In this document: piece by piece, positions 1 through 6,806 of the stretch
Position numbering within the stretch: the first letter of the stretch is position 1
Layout: every line of letters starts with the position of its first letter
From: Pseudomaricurvus sp965662505
GTDB lineage: Bacteria > Pseudomonadota > Gammaproteobacteria > Pseudomonadales > Cellvibrionaceae
Direction of reading: 5' to 3'
Assembly (NCBI RefSeq): GCF_965662505.1
Contig: NZ_CBFIHX010000128.1
Coordinates: forward strand, 1 to 9,278
Length of the DNA stretch: 9,278 nucleotides
Notes under the pieces: model-generated
Databases searched by the model: none
What the model saw: the letters and a program-made list of their open reading frames with translations, nothing else
What the model was told of the DNA's origin: nothing
Translations under genes and position numbers: made by a program

Positions 1-94
1 AAACAAGCTGACACTGGCACCTCAGAACACCCAGCACCCGCCGCTAAATCTGGCAATGCGATAAGCTCAGACCACGCATGGCTGGAAAGAGAAT

Positions 95-1408
95 CTAGAG
101 ACGCCACACATCAATGCCGGCGGCCGACAACTCTGAACGATCGACACAAGATTTCACATCAACGAGTATAGCTTCTGGCGTCATAAATGCCTGAAAGTCT
201 GTCGCCCGAAGCGTTCTGTACTTCTTATGTGGCACAGCCAGGATGACTGCATCCGCTTTCGGCAATGCGTCCCACGCCAACAGGTTTACACCGTACTCTT
301 CCTGAGCTTCATCCGGACACGCAAGTGCGTCATGAATATGGACGTTACAACGATACTCCTGCAGCTCATGAATAATATCGATGACATGAGAGTTTCTAAG
401 ATCGGGACAGTCTTCCTTAAACGTCAAACCCAGAACAATAACATTCGCGCCATTCACCGGCTTGCTGTTGCGCACCAAACACTTGACGGTTTGCTCAGCA
501 ATAAACTTGCCCATGCTGTCGTTAATATGACGACCTGCCAGGATCACTTGAGGGTGATGCCCCTCAGCCTCTGCTTTATAAGTCAGATAATAAGGATCGA
601 CACCGATGCAGTGACCGCCCACCAGGCCTGGGCGAAACGGCAAAAAGTTCCACTTGGTTCCCGCGGCTTCGAGCACATCCAACGTATCAATACCCAGACG
701 ATGGAATATCAGCGACAATTCGTTCATCAAGGCAATATTCAAATCCCGCTGAGTGTTTTCAATCACTTTTGCCGCTTCGGCGACTTTCACACTGCTGGCG
801 CGATAAGTTCCCGCATGAACCACCTTCTCATATAAAGTCGCCACTCTCTCCAAGGTTTCAGGTGTGTCACCGGAAACGACCTTGATGATGGTTTCCAAAC
901 GGTGCTCTTTATCACCCGGGTTAATTCGCTCAGGAGAATAACCGACATAAAAACCATCGGTGTCGGCTTGATCGGCAAGTTCAGGATGACCCAACCACTT
1001 AAAACCGGATTGCTGCTCCAAAATCGGCACACAAAATTCTTCAGTGCACCCCGGATAGACAGTGGACTCAAACACCACCGTTGTCCCGGCACGCATATAT
1101 TGACCCACGGTCTTACACGCACCGCCCAATGGGCTCAAATCCGGCTTGCGGGCATCATCAATCGGGGTAGGAACCACCACAACAATGACGTCTGCCTCAG
1201 ACAGCATCGCGGGATCGTTGGTATAGGTCAGTTGCGTAGCCTGTGCCAACCGCTCAGACTCAACTTCGCCACTGGGATCATGGCCCGCACGATACTGATC
1301 CAGCTTCGCCTGATTTAAATCAAACCCGATCGTCTTCATCACATGGCCGAAAGCCACCGCTAACGGCAACCCAACATACCCCAAACCAACAATTGCTACT
1401 GTTTCCAT
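95..1408 (-). CDS. tviB: TviB/WbpO-type UDP-HexNAc 6-dehydrogenase
   Basis: Cytoplasmic NAD-dependent enzyme of the UDP-glucose/GDP-mannose dehydrogenase family; it oxidises C6 of a UDP-N-acetylhexosamine to the uronate. The 437-residue protein is full length. The N-terminal Rossmann motif GLGYVG is at residues 8-13. ESTVYPG is at 114-120 and GYSPERINPGDKEHR at 156-170. The central helix AAKVIENTQRD (212-222) carries the conserved Lys214 and Asn218. The catalytic thiolate is Cys267 in GGHCIGVDPYY. The C-terminal UDP-binding domain follows from about 320. The motifs match the VipA/TviB and WbpO group better than UDP-glucose dehydrogenase. Whether UDP-GlcNAc or UDP-GalNAc is the substrate cannot be read from sequence. 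A short extra loop around 138-150 precedes DGFYVGYSPER. The ATG at 1408 begins directly before the first beta strand (METVAIVGLGYVG), so the start is secure; the ribosome site is modest (AGGATTGAAAG just upstream). It lies 74 bp downstream of the epimerase on the same strand, so the two are probably co-transcribed. Confidence 0.93.
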   Translation of the reverse strand: METVAIVGLGYVGLPLAVAFGHVMKTIGFDLNQAKLDQYRAGHDPSGEVESERLAQATQLTYTNDPAMLSEADVIVVVVPTPIDDARKPDLSPLGGACKTVGQYMRAGTTVVFESTVYPGCTEEFCVPILEQQSGFKWLGHPELADQADTDGFYVGYSPERINPGDKEHRLETIIKVVSGDTPETLERVATLYEKVVHAGTYRASSVKVAEAAKVIENTQRDLNIALMNELSLIFHRLGIDTLDVLEAAGTKWNFLPFRPGLVGGHCIGVDPYYLTYKAEAEGHHPQVILAGRHINDSMGKFIAEQTVKCLVRNSKPVNGANVIVLGLTFKEDCPDLRNSHVIDIIHELQEYRCNVHIHDALACPDEAQEEYGVNLLAWDALPKADAVILAVPHKKYRTLRATDFQAFMTPEAILVDVKSCVDRSELSAAGIDVWRL

Positions 1409-1482
1409 ATTCTTTCAATCCTAATTAGAAATCGTCCCACATCCACTGCAGAGACGTTAAAACAACTGACTTTAACATTCAC

Positions 1483-2547
1483 TCAAACCAAAGATTCCGG
1501 TGACCTGGACAAGACGTCCGTGCCATTTTTTTGCCGGACAAACCAGTCACAGGTCTCTTTCAAACCTTCAAGCGGACCATGTGTCGGCTGATATCCCAAA
1601 AGAGACTGCGCTTTGGCAATATCTGCCTGTGAGTGCATCACATCGCCCTGCCGGAAATCACGGCGGCTTACATCCAGCTCAAGAACCTCTGGATGCGTTT
1701 TACTCAGCAAGTCTTTTATATGTTCATAGAGCTCGTTCAGCGATGTCCGACCACCAAACGCAACATTATAGATCTGGTTGATTGCTTCAGGATTACAAGT
1801 GGTTGCCGCCAGGATATTGGCTTGCACCGTGTTCTGAATAAAGCAAAAGTCTCGCGAAGTCTCTCCAGTTCCGTTGATATAGCAAGGCTGGGAGTCCAGC
1901 AAGCGACCAATCCACAAAGGAATCACCGCTGCATACGCGCCCTTTGGATCTTGTCTCGGCCCGAATACGTTAAAGTAACGCAAGCCAATGCACTCGAGAC
2001 CGTAGACTCGGGAAAAGACATCCGCATAGAGTTCATTCACGTATTTTGTTACCGCGTAAGGCGACAAGGGCTTGCCAATCGTATTTTCAATCTTTGGCAG
2101 CCCGGGGTGATCGCCGTAGGTCGACGAAGAAGCGGCATACACAAAACGCCTGACCCCCGCATCTTTAGCTGCGACCAGCATATTCAGAAAGCCGTCAATG
2201 TTCGCCGCATTTGTCCCGATGGGGTTATCGATAGAGCGAGGGACACTGCCCAATGCCGCCTGATGCAAAACGTAATCAATGCCATCGACAGCCTTTACGC
2301 AGGCATCAGCATCAAGAATATCAGCTTCTATCAAGCTAAAACGCTGCCACTGGGATTCAGTAACACTGCGCTGAACATCACCGAGATTCTCACGATGACC
2401 CGTTGAAAAGTTATCCAGGCCAACTACGGTTTGATCAAGCTTTAACAACGTCTCCAGCAAATTGGAGCCTATGAATCCGGCAACCCCCGTTATCAACCAT
2501 TTCCCTGGTTCTGAACGTAAAGACTGGCTAACCTTTGAAAACGACAT
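1483..2547 (-). CDS. tviC: WbpP/TviC-type UDP-GlcNAc/UDP-GlcNAcA C4-epimerase
   Basis: Extended short-chain dehydrogenase/reductase that interconverts gluco and galacto forms of UDP-N-acetylhexosamines (or their uronates) at C4, using bound NAD. Over its whole 354 residues it resembles Pseudomonas WbpP and Salmonella TviC/VipB. The dinucleotide motif GVAGFIG is at 21-27. SSSTYGD is at 140-146 and the catalytic YxxxK is Tyr164/Lys168 in SPYAVTKYVNELYADVF. LRYFNVFGPRQDP is at 189-201. Ser306 in GDVMHSQADI and Gly100 in HQAALGSVPRS match positions known in WbpP to favour N-acetylated sugars, which argues against a simple GalE. The ATG at 2547 has a clear GGAAAG ribosome site six bases upstream. 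It is the first gene of a two-gene minus-strand unit with the dehydrogenase; together they would convert UDP-GlcNAc to UDP-GalNAcA. Residues 341-354 form a nonconserved polar tail. Confidence 0.93.
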   Translation of the reverse strand: MSFSKVSQSLRSEPGKWLITGVAGFIGSNLLETLLKLDQTVVGLDNFSTGHRENLGDVQRSVTESQWQRFSLIEADILDADACVKAVDGIDYVLHQAALGSVPRSIDNPIGTNAANIDGFLNMLVAAKDAGVRRFVYAASSSTYGDHPGLPKIENTIGKPLSPYAVTKYVNELYADVFSRVYGLECIGLRYFNVFGPRQDPKGAYAAVIPLWIGRLLDSQPCYINGTGETSRDFCFIQNTVQANILAATTCNPEAINQIYNVAFGGRTSLNELYEHIKDLLSKTHPEVLELDVSRRDFRQGDVMHSQADIAKAQSLLGYQPTHGPLEGLKETCDWFVRQKNGTDVLSRSPESLV

Positions 2548-2553
2548 TGCACA

Positions 2554-2559
2554 CTTTCC
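2554..2559 (-). promoter_or_regulatory. Ribosome binding site of tviC/wbpP
   Basis: Read on the minus strand, GGAAAG lies six bases before the ATG at 2547-2545. It is the best Shine-Dalgarno match near this gene and supports the chosen start. Confidence 0.6.
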
Positions 2560-2604
2560 ATTTGTGATCTTTGGCGGAATCGACTTGTGATGGGCACATC
2601 AGTT

Positions 2605-2623
2605 GGTGGCAGCTCCTGCCGCC
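2605..2623. other. GC-rich hairpin in the tviC leader region
   Basis: GGTGGCAG and CTGCCGCC flank a three-base CTC loop. The inner five pairs (GGCAG/CTGCC) are perfect. The outer part is fully paired in plus-strand RNA through one U-G wobble, and has one A/C mismatch in minus-strand RNA. No T-run follows on either strand, so it is not a standard terminator. It lies about 60-75 bases upstream of the tviC start and could be a leader structure or an operator half. Function unknown. Confidence 0.3.
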
Positions 2624-2662
2624 TGAAGCGAATACATCAAAGAGAATATCTCTTGCACTTTG

Positions 2663-2676
2663 CCTGTACATACAGG
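2663..2676. promoter_or_regulatory. 14-bp palindrome, possible operator
   Basis: CCTGTACATACAGG consists of two perfect 6-bp inverted arms around a central CA. It lies about 115 bp upstream of the tviC start, where a minus-strand operator could sit. The spacing of its CTG/CAG halves (six bases) is too short for the gammaproteobacterial LexA box, which needs ten. The cognate protein is unknown. Confidence 0.35.
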
Positions 2677-2773
2677 ATAGATGAAGCTCACTAACAATAC
2701 TTCCCAATAGATGAAAATGGTATATAAATAACCAAAGAATCAAAAGGGAAATCTATACCTTGAAACGTACAGT

Positions 2774-2811
2774 CTCGAAGACTTATGCGACACTCGAAGA
2801 CTTATGCGACA
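2774..2811 (+). repeat. Perfect tandem 19-bp duplication upstream of prsK
   Basis: The unit ctcgaagacttatgcgaca occurs at 2774-2792 and again, without gap or mismatch, at 2793-2811. An 8-bp partial copy (ctcgaaga) recurs at 2883-2890. The array ends 11 bases before the TATAAT box at 2823-2828, so it covers roughly -24 to -61 of the predicted start of transcription. That is the place where an activator or repressor with two tandem sites would bind. It could instead be a recent slippage duplication. Confidence 0.9.
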
Positions 2812-2822
2812 AAGGACGAGAG

Positions 2823-2828
2823 TATAAT
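2823..2828 (+). promoter_or_regulatory. Candidate -10 box for prsK-prsR
   Basis: A perfect TATAAT hexamer points toward prsK, about 270 bp upstream of its start codon. No good -35 hexamer sits at the right distance: the 16-18 bp upstream window falls inside the second 19-bp repeat and reads only ACTTAT or similar. This suggests an activator-dependent promoter. TATAAT is embedded in the symmetric AGTAT-AAT-ATACT (2821-2833), so a minus-strand -10 overlaps it, with TTGCCC sixteen bases upstream on that strand (plus-strand positions 2848-2853). Confidence 0.45.
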
Positions 2829-2841
2829 ATACTGTTAGGAT

Positions 2842-2860
2842 AAGCGGGCAAGCCCTGCTT
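2842..2860 (+). other. Short hairpin in the prsK leader
   Basis: AAGCGGG can pair with CCC-T-GCTT (one bulged T) around a CAAG loop, just downstream of the predicted transcription start. No T-run follows, so it is not a terminator. It could stabilise the 5' end of the prsK message. Weak evidence. Confidence 0.25.
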
Positions 2861-3097
2861 CAATTTAACCGGGCACTCATAACTCGAAGAAATTAAAACT
2901 CAAAAACATTAGAACTAAACAATAATTTCAGATATTGCAGTGGCAACGGTAAACCGCTACGACACAAATAGATTGCTAAAATGAGCCCCCCTTGGGCGTC
3001 GCAATAAAAAGTACAGACTCTCCTCTGAACAGGCAACAGCACACGGATCTCATAAAGTGCATGACAAAAACAATGGAATTGACAACTCGGTAATCCA

Positions 3098-5326
3098 ATG
3101 ATCAGCAACCCCGGATTTTACAGCTACCTTCTGACGTTTCTGGCATTCTCGTTTTTGTCATTGCTCTTGATTGCTTCTTCGCGCAAGAAAGAACATGGTA
3201 AACGCCTGATACTGGCCTGCATCGCCAGCTCAGCATGGGCCCTACTGGCTGCACTACAGGAGGTGACTGGGCACATACCGCAACCCGTCTCCGATTCACT
3301 GGAGTGGCTTCGCTATGCGACCTGGGCGTATTTTCTTGCGGGACTTATCCTCAATGACACGTCCGAACATACCGCAACAGCAGATGACAAGATTCACGCT
3401 TCAGGACTCCTCCAATCTCGCACACTATTCTGGATGGGGACAGCTACCTACTTAGCTGTTATATCGCCCTACTTACTGCAGTTACTACCCCCTACCTTCA
3501 CACCAGATCTCATTCTGACAGGGCAAGCCAAGACACTTCATACGTCGACATTGATTCTGTTAACTATTTTGGGGCTAGGTGTTATTGAACAGATTATACG
3601 CAGCAGCTCCCCTGAACAACGCTGGGTTATCAAGTTTCTGTGCCTGGGCATCGGAGCCATGTTTGCCTATGACTTTTACATGTACAGCGAGGCTCTTCTG
3701 TTCAAAGAGATAAATCCACAACTCTGGGCGGCCCGTGGAGTTATCAACGCACTAACGGTTCCTCTTATTGCTGTCTCTGCGGCTCGGCATACCAACCTAA
3801 ACCTGGGCATCCATGTCTCTCGTCATGTAGTCTTCCAGTCAGCCACCGTCATGGGTGCAGGCATCTATCTCTTGGCCATGTCAGCCATGGGGTATTACGT
3901 CCGCTATATCGGCGGCACTTGGGGCAATTTACTCCAGATACTCTTTCTCTTTGGTTCTGGGCTCTTACTGGCTGTCATGCTGTTTTCCAACAAACTGCGC
4001 ATGACCTTGAAAGTACTGCTGAACAAGCATTTCTACAGCTACAAATACGACTATCGACAACAATGGCTGGACTTTACACACCAGCTGGCCAACACCTCTG
4101 GAGAAGTCCCCGACCGCAGCTGTCAGGCCATAGGCGGGTTGCTGAATTGCTCCGGAGCCCTGCTCTGGAGTAAAAACCTCAATCAGAAATACCAACTGAT
4201 GAGCCACTGGAATATGCCAGCGCCAGATATAGGCAGTGACCAATTGCAAACCGATTTAGATTCCATCAATCGGTTTCTGGAAAAAACCTTGTGGGTGATT
4301 GATTTTGACGAGTTCTTACGGGAGCCTGAACGCTACGAAAGCCTAAATATCCCTGAGTGGCTCATCGGAATCCCAAAAGTCTGGCTGATTGTTCCCCTTA
4401 TCCTGCAGAATCAAGTTTTAGGCTTTGTGCTACTGAAAAAGTCTGACATTAGCACCCCTGTTAACTGGGAAGATCGCGACCTACTTAAAATGGCTGGTCA
4501 GCAAGCGGCTATCCACTTGGCTCAATACCGCTCAGAAATGGCACTGATTGAGGCTCGACAGTTCGAAGCCTACAACCGCCTTTCTACCTATGTAATGCAC
4601 GATTTGAAAAATATTCTTGCCCAACAATCCCTGATCGTTTCAAACGCCGAAAAACACCGTCACAAACAGGCGTTTGTTGACGACGTACTTAGTACAGTCG
4701 CCAACTCCGTTGATCGCATGGAGCGCCTGTTAGGTCAAATGAAACGCGGCGAGAGGAACGATTCAAGCCGTCCAGTCGAACTTCGCTCACTTATGGAAGA
4801 GGTCTCGAAAGAACATGCGATTCGGAAACCTGTCCCACAACTTCAGGAAACATCAGAACCAGGAGTTGCCTTGGCAGACAGAGAACAACTGAAAAATGTA
4901 CTGGGTCACCTTGTCCAAAACGCCCAGGAAGCAACGCCTGACGACGGCCAGATACACCTAACCTTGTCCACAACAGATCAATCCTTATTGATCACCGTAT
5001 CCGATACCGGTCAGGGAATGGACCCTGACTTTATTAGAGATCGTCTTTTCAAGCCCTTTGACTCCACAAAAGGATTAATGGGCATGGGAATTGGCGCATA
5101 CGAAAGCCGACAGTATATACTCTCCATTGGGGGCGACATTCGTGCCTACAGTGAAGTTGGCAAAGGCAGTGAATTCAAAATCACGCTTCCTGCCCTGCAG
5201 AACGAACATGGCGATTCTACGCCGAAGACACCCATGCAAATCGGCCAATCTCACACAGCCAGCCTCCCAGACATTTCGGAAGAAAGCGATGCAGAAGGAT
5301 TTACTACGCAAAGGAGCAATTTGTGA
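3098..5326 (+). CDS. prsK: PrsK-type PEP-CTERM system sensor histidine kinase
   Basis: Inner-membrane sensor kinase of the XrtA/PEP-CTERM regulatory pair; it should autophosphorylate a histidine and pass the phosphate to PrsR encoded next to it. Residues 1-296 are a membrane region with about nine hydrophobic segments (roughly 8-26, 37-53, 73-87, 109-130, 150-167, 175-197, 212-230, 248-268, 275-296). A GAF-like cytoplasmic domain follows at about 320-475. The H-box is MHDLKN with His501, in the LSTYVMHDLKNILAQ context typical of PrsK. The ATPase domain has the N-box HLVQNAQEA (Asn608), G1 box SDTGQGM (635-641) and glycine-rich lid GMGIG (662-666). The domain ends near 699, and a polar tail of about 43 residues follows. 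The start matches the family (MISNPGFYSYLLTFLAFSF), although the ribosome site is weak (CGG eight bases upstream). The stop overlaps the prsR start. The signal sensed is unknown. Confidence 0.93.
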   Translation: MISNPGFYSYLLTFLAFSFLSLLLIASSRKKEHGKRLILACIASSAWALLAALQEVTGHIPQPVSDSLEWLRYATWAYFLAGLILNDTSEHTATADDKIHASGLLQSRTLFWMGTATYLAVISPYLLQLLPPTFTPDLILTGQAKTLHTSTLILLTILGLGVIEQIIRSSSPEQRWVIKFLCLGIGAMFAYDFYMYSEALLFKEINPQLWAARGVINALTVPLIAVSAARHTNLNLGIHVSRHVVFQSATVMGAGIYLLAMSAMGYYVRYIGGTWGNLLQILFLFGSGLLLAVMLFSNKLRMTLKVLLNKHFYSYKYDYRQQWLDFTHQLANTSGEVPDRSCQAIGGLLNCSGALLWSKNLNQKYQLMSHWNMPAPDIGSDQLQTDLDSINRFLEKTLWVIDFDEFLREPERYESLNIPEWLIGIPKVWLIVPLILQNQVLGFVLLKKSDISTPVNWEDRDLLKMAGQQAAIHLAQYRSEMALIEARQFEAYNRLSTYVMHDLKNILAQQSLIVSNAEKHRHKQAFVDDVLSTVANSVDRMERLLGQMKRGERNDSSRPVELRSLMEEVSKEHAIRKPVPQLQETSEPGVALADREQLKNVLGHLVQNAQEATPDDGQIHLTLSTTDQSLLITVSDTGQGMDPDFIRDRLFKPFDSTKGLMGMGIGAYESRQYILSIGGDIRAYSEVGKGSEFKITLPALQNEHGDSTPKTPMQIGQSHTASLPDISEESDAEGFTTQRSNL
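5312..5326 (+). promoter_or_regulatory. prsR ribosome site and GTGA overlap
   Basis: AGGAG at 5312-5316 lies six bases before the GTG start at 5323. That GTG shares GTGA with the TGA stop of prsK (5324-5326). The strong site inside the prsK reading frame and the four-base overlap indicate translational coupling of sensor and regulator. Confidence 0.8.
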
Positions 5327-6678
5327 ACGGAAGTGAGCGACACCTACTGGTTGTTGAAGATGATCCTGGACTTCAAAGCCAGCTACGATGGTGCTTCGAC
5401 GATTTCAATGTGGTCATCAGCAGCAACCGTGAAGAAGCTATTGCCATGGTTCGACGGCAGCCACCCGGTGTTGTTTTACTGGATCTCGGTTTACCGCCGG
5501 ATCCCGGCGGTGTTACCGAAGGCATGAACACCTTAAGAGAAATTCAGGCACTCTCTCCAACGAGCCGGATTATTATTGTCACTGGAGATCACGACAGAGA
5601 CCACGCCGTGAAAGCCATCGGACTGGGAGCCTATGACTTCTATCAAAAGCCTGTGGACCCCGAAATTCTTACGCTCATGGTTAATCGTGCTTACAGCGTC
5701 TACGAACTTGAACAGGAAAACCTGCGCCTCAACAGCCTCCAAAAAGAAGGTCCATTACAGGGAGTGATTGGCGCAAGCCCCCAGATACTGAAAGTATGCC
5801 GCACAATTGAAAAAGTTGCCCCCAGCGACATCACCACCCTACTACTGGGTGCCAGCGGTACCGGTAAAGAGATTTTTGCCAAGGCACTGCACAATCTCAG
5901 TTCGAGAAAAGATCAGAAACTGATTGCCATCAACTGTGCCGCAATCCCGGAGAACTTACTGGAAAGTGAACTATTCGGCTATGAAAAAGGGGCGTTTACC
6001 GGCGCGGCCAAGCAAACCCCCGGCAAAATTGAATATGCCGATGGAGGCACTTTATTTCTCGATGAGATCGGTGATTTACCTTTAGAGCTGCAATCCAAGC
6101 TGTTACGGTTTCTCCAGGAGCGTGTTATTGAACGAGTTGGCGGAAGAAAAGAGATCCCCGTGGATGTCCGCATTATTTGCGCAACCCACCAGGACCTATC
6201 CAGCCACATACAGGAAGGACGCTTTCGTGAGGACTTGTTTTATAGGGTCAGCGAAATCACCATCAACATTCCAAAACTCAAAGACAGAGAGGGTGACGCC
6301 CTGCTGCTTGCAAGGACATTTCTAGACCGTTTCAGCAGTGAACATGGAAAAAATCTGAGACGTTTCTCTGACGATGCCATTCAGGCCATTGAAGACTACC
6401 CTTGGCCCGGTAATGTAAGAGAGCTGGAAAGTCGTATCAAGCGCGCTGTTATCATGGCAGACAACAACCACATTACTGCTGAAGACCTTGAAATCGAGTT
6501 TGATCCAAAAGAAAAAACGCCACTTAATCTTAAGCAGATCCGCGATGAAGCAGAACGAAATGCTATTTTGAGGGCTCTAAACCATTCCAACGATAACATC
6601 TCAGAAACCGCAAAGAGCCTGGGAGTCACTCGTCCAACACTTTACAACATGTTGGAAAAGTACAACCTCAAAGCTTAA
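5323..6678 (+). CDS. prsR: PrsR-type PEP-CTERM sigma-54 response regulator
   Basis: Cytoplasmic NtrC-family response regulator expected to be phosphorylated by PrsK and to drive RNA polymerase with sigma-54 at EPS/PEP-CTERM genes. The receiver domain (about 6-125) has acidic residues Glu12-Asp13-Asp14, phosphoacceptor Asp54 in VVLLDLGLP, Thr87 and Lys109. The PPDPGGVTEGMNTL segment after the phosphorylation site is typical of PrsR. The AAA+ domain (about 147-378) has Walker A GASGTGKE (176-183), the sigma-54 contact loop GAFTGA (223-228), Walker B GGTLFLDEIG (241-250) and YPWPGNVRELE (359-369). A Fis-type helix-turn-helix ends the protein (about 425-446, SETAKSLGVTRPTLYNML). All residues needed for phosphorylation, ATP hydrolysis and sigma-54 contact are present, so it should be active. 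Start codon is GTG, fixed by the AGGAG site and the overlap with prsK. Length 451 is normal. It converges on the EpsB-like gene. Confidence 0.94.
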   Translation: MNGSERHLLVVEDDPGLQSQLRWCFDDFNVVISSNREEAIAMVRRQPPGVVLLDLGLPPDPGGVTEGMNTLREIQALSPTSRIIIVTGDHDRDHAVKAIGLGAYDFYQKPVDPEILTLMVNRAYSVYELEQENLRLNSLQKEGPLQGVIGASPQILKVCRTIEKVAPSDITTLLLGASGTGKEIFAKALHNLSSRKDQKLIAINCAAIPENLLESELFGYEKGAFTGAAKQTPGKIEYADGGTLFLDEIGDLPLELQSKLLRFLQERVIERVGGRKEIPVDVRIICATHQDLSSHIQEGRFREDLFYRVSEITINIPKLKDREGDALLLARTFLDRFSSEHGKNLRRFSDDAIQAIEDYPWPGNVRELESRIKRAVIMADNNHITAEDLEIEFDPKEKTPLNLKQIRDEAERNAILRALNHSNDNISETAKSLGVTRPTLYNMLEKYNLKA

Positions 6679-6684
6679 TATACA

Positions 6685-6744
6685 CAAGAGAAAGAGCCCT
6701 GAGATGTTCAGATAGATTCTAGAGATCGGGCGACACCTCAGGGC
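6685..6744 (-). terminator. Probable terminator in the prsR/epsB convergent spacer
   Basis: GCCCTGAG (6696-6703) is matched exactly by CTCAGGGC (6737-6744). Allowing one mismatch, the arms grow to 11 bp (GCCCTGAGATG / CACCTCAGGGC). On the minus strand the second arm is followed by a T-rich tail (TCTTTCTCTT, positions 6695-6686), as expected for an intrinsic terminator of the EpsB-like gene. The loop is long for such a terminator, although a small GAT/ATC hairpin around TCTAGA lies inside it. On the plus strand no T-run follows, so termination of prsR here is less certain. Confidence 0.55.
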
Positions 6745-6752
6745 CTCAGTAC

Positions 6753-6782
6753 CAATATTCCCTTCAACAATATTCCCTTCAA
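6753..6782. repeat. Perfect tandem 15-bp duplication between prsR and epsB
   Basis: The unit caatattcccttcaa is present twice in direct succession (6753-6767 and 6768-6782), and CAA at 6783-6785 begins a third copy. It lies between the probable terminator and the end of the EpsB-like gene. The most likely origin is replication slippage. The core AATATTCCCTT also occurs once at 8412-8422 on the other side of the EpsB-like gene. Confidence 0.9.
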
Positions 6783-6806
6783 CAAACCGATTAGATCACT
6801 CTACCC

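Larger units (their letters stand above)
2548..3097. other. 550-bp divergent intergenic region
   Basis: This spacer separates the minus-strand tviC-tviB unit from the plus-strand prsK-prsR unit, so it must hold the control regions of both. I see no convincing gene in it: the short minus-strand frames lack ribosome sites and recognisable sequence. It holds a 14-bp palindrome (2663-2676), a GC-rich hairpin (2605-2623), a tandem 19-bp duplication (2774-2811), a TATAAT box (2823-2828) and a leader hairpin (2842-2860). From about 2880 to 3097 I see no further structured element. Confidence 0.6.

Noticed and set aside
1..94. Possible start of another minus-strand gene downstream of tviB
   Set aside because: Open frames reach the window edge, but fewer than 100 bases are visible and none has a clear ribosome site or recognisable residues. 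I cannot support a gene here.
1456..1476. GTTAAA/TTTAAC inverted repeat between tviC and tviB as a terminator
   Set aside because: Only six AT-rich pairs with a nine-base loop and no T-run; co-transcription of the two genes is more likely.
2592..2607. GGGCAC-N5-TTGG as a plus-strand sigma-54 promoter
   Set aside because: The invariant C of the -12 GC is absent and prsK lies about 490 bp downstream.
2528..2743. 71-codon minus-strand frame overlapping the tviC start
   Set aside because: No ribosome site, no recognisable motif, and it overlaps the well-supported start of tviC; it is best read as control DNA.
2978..2995. Minus-strand GG-N10-GC with an internal T-run near 2985
   Set aside because: The CAC of the -24 element is missing, and it is over 400 bp from tviC with other candidate elements closer.
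3079..3084. Perfect TTGACA hexamer just before the prsK start codon
   Set aside because: No -10-like hexamer follows at 15-19 bases (the position reads TCAGCA inside prsK), and the start would fall within the gene.
3061..3093. 10-codon frame ATG...TAA directly before prsK, a possible leader peptide
   Set aside because: No ribosome site and no sequence signature; too short to support.
2893..3108. 71-codon minus-strand frame ending near the tandem repeat
   Set aside because: Starts inside prsK, cysteine-rich without a known pattern and no ribosome site; most likely chance.
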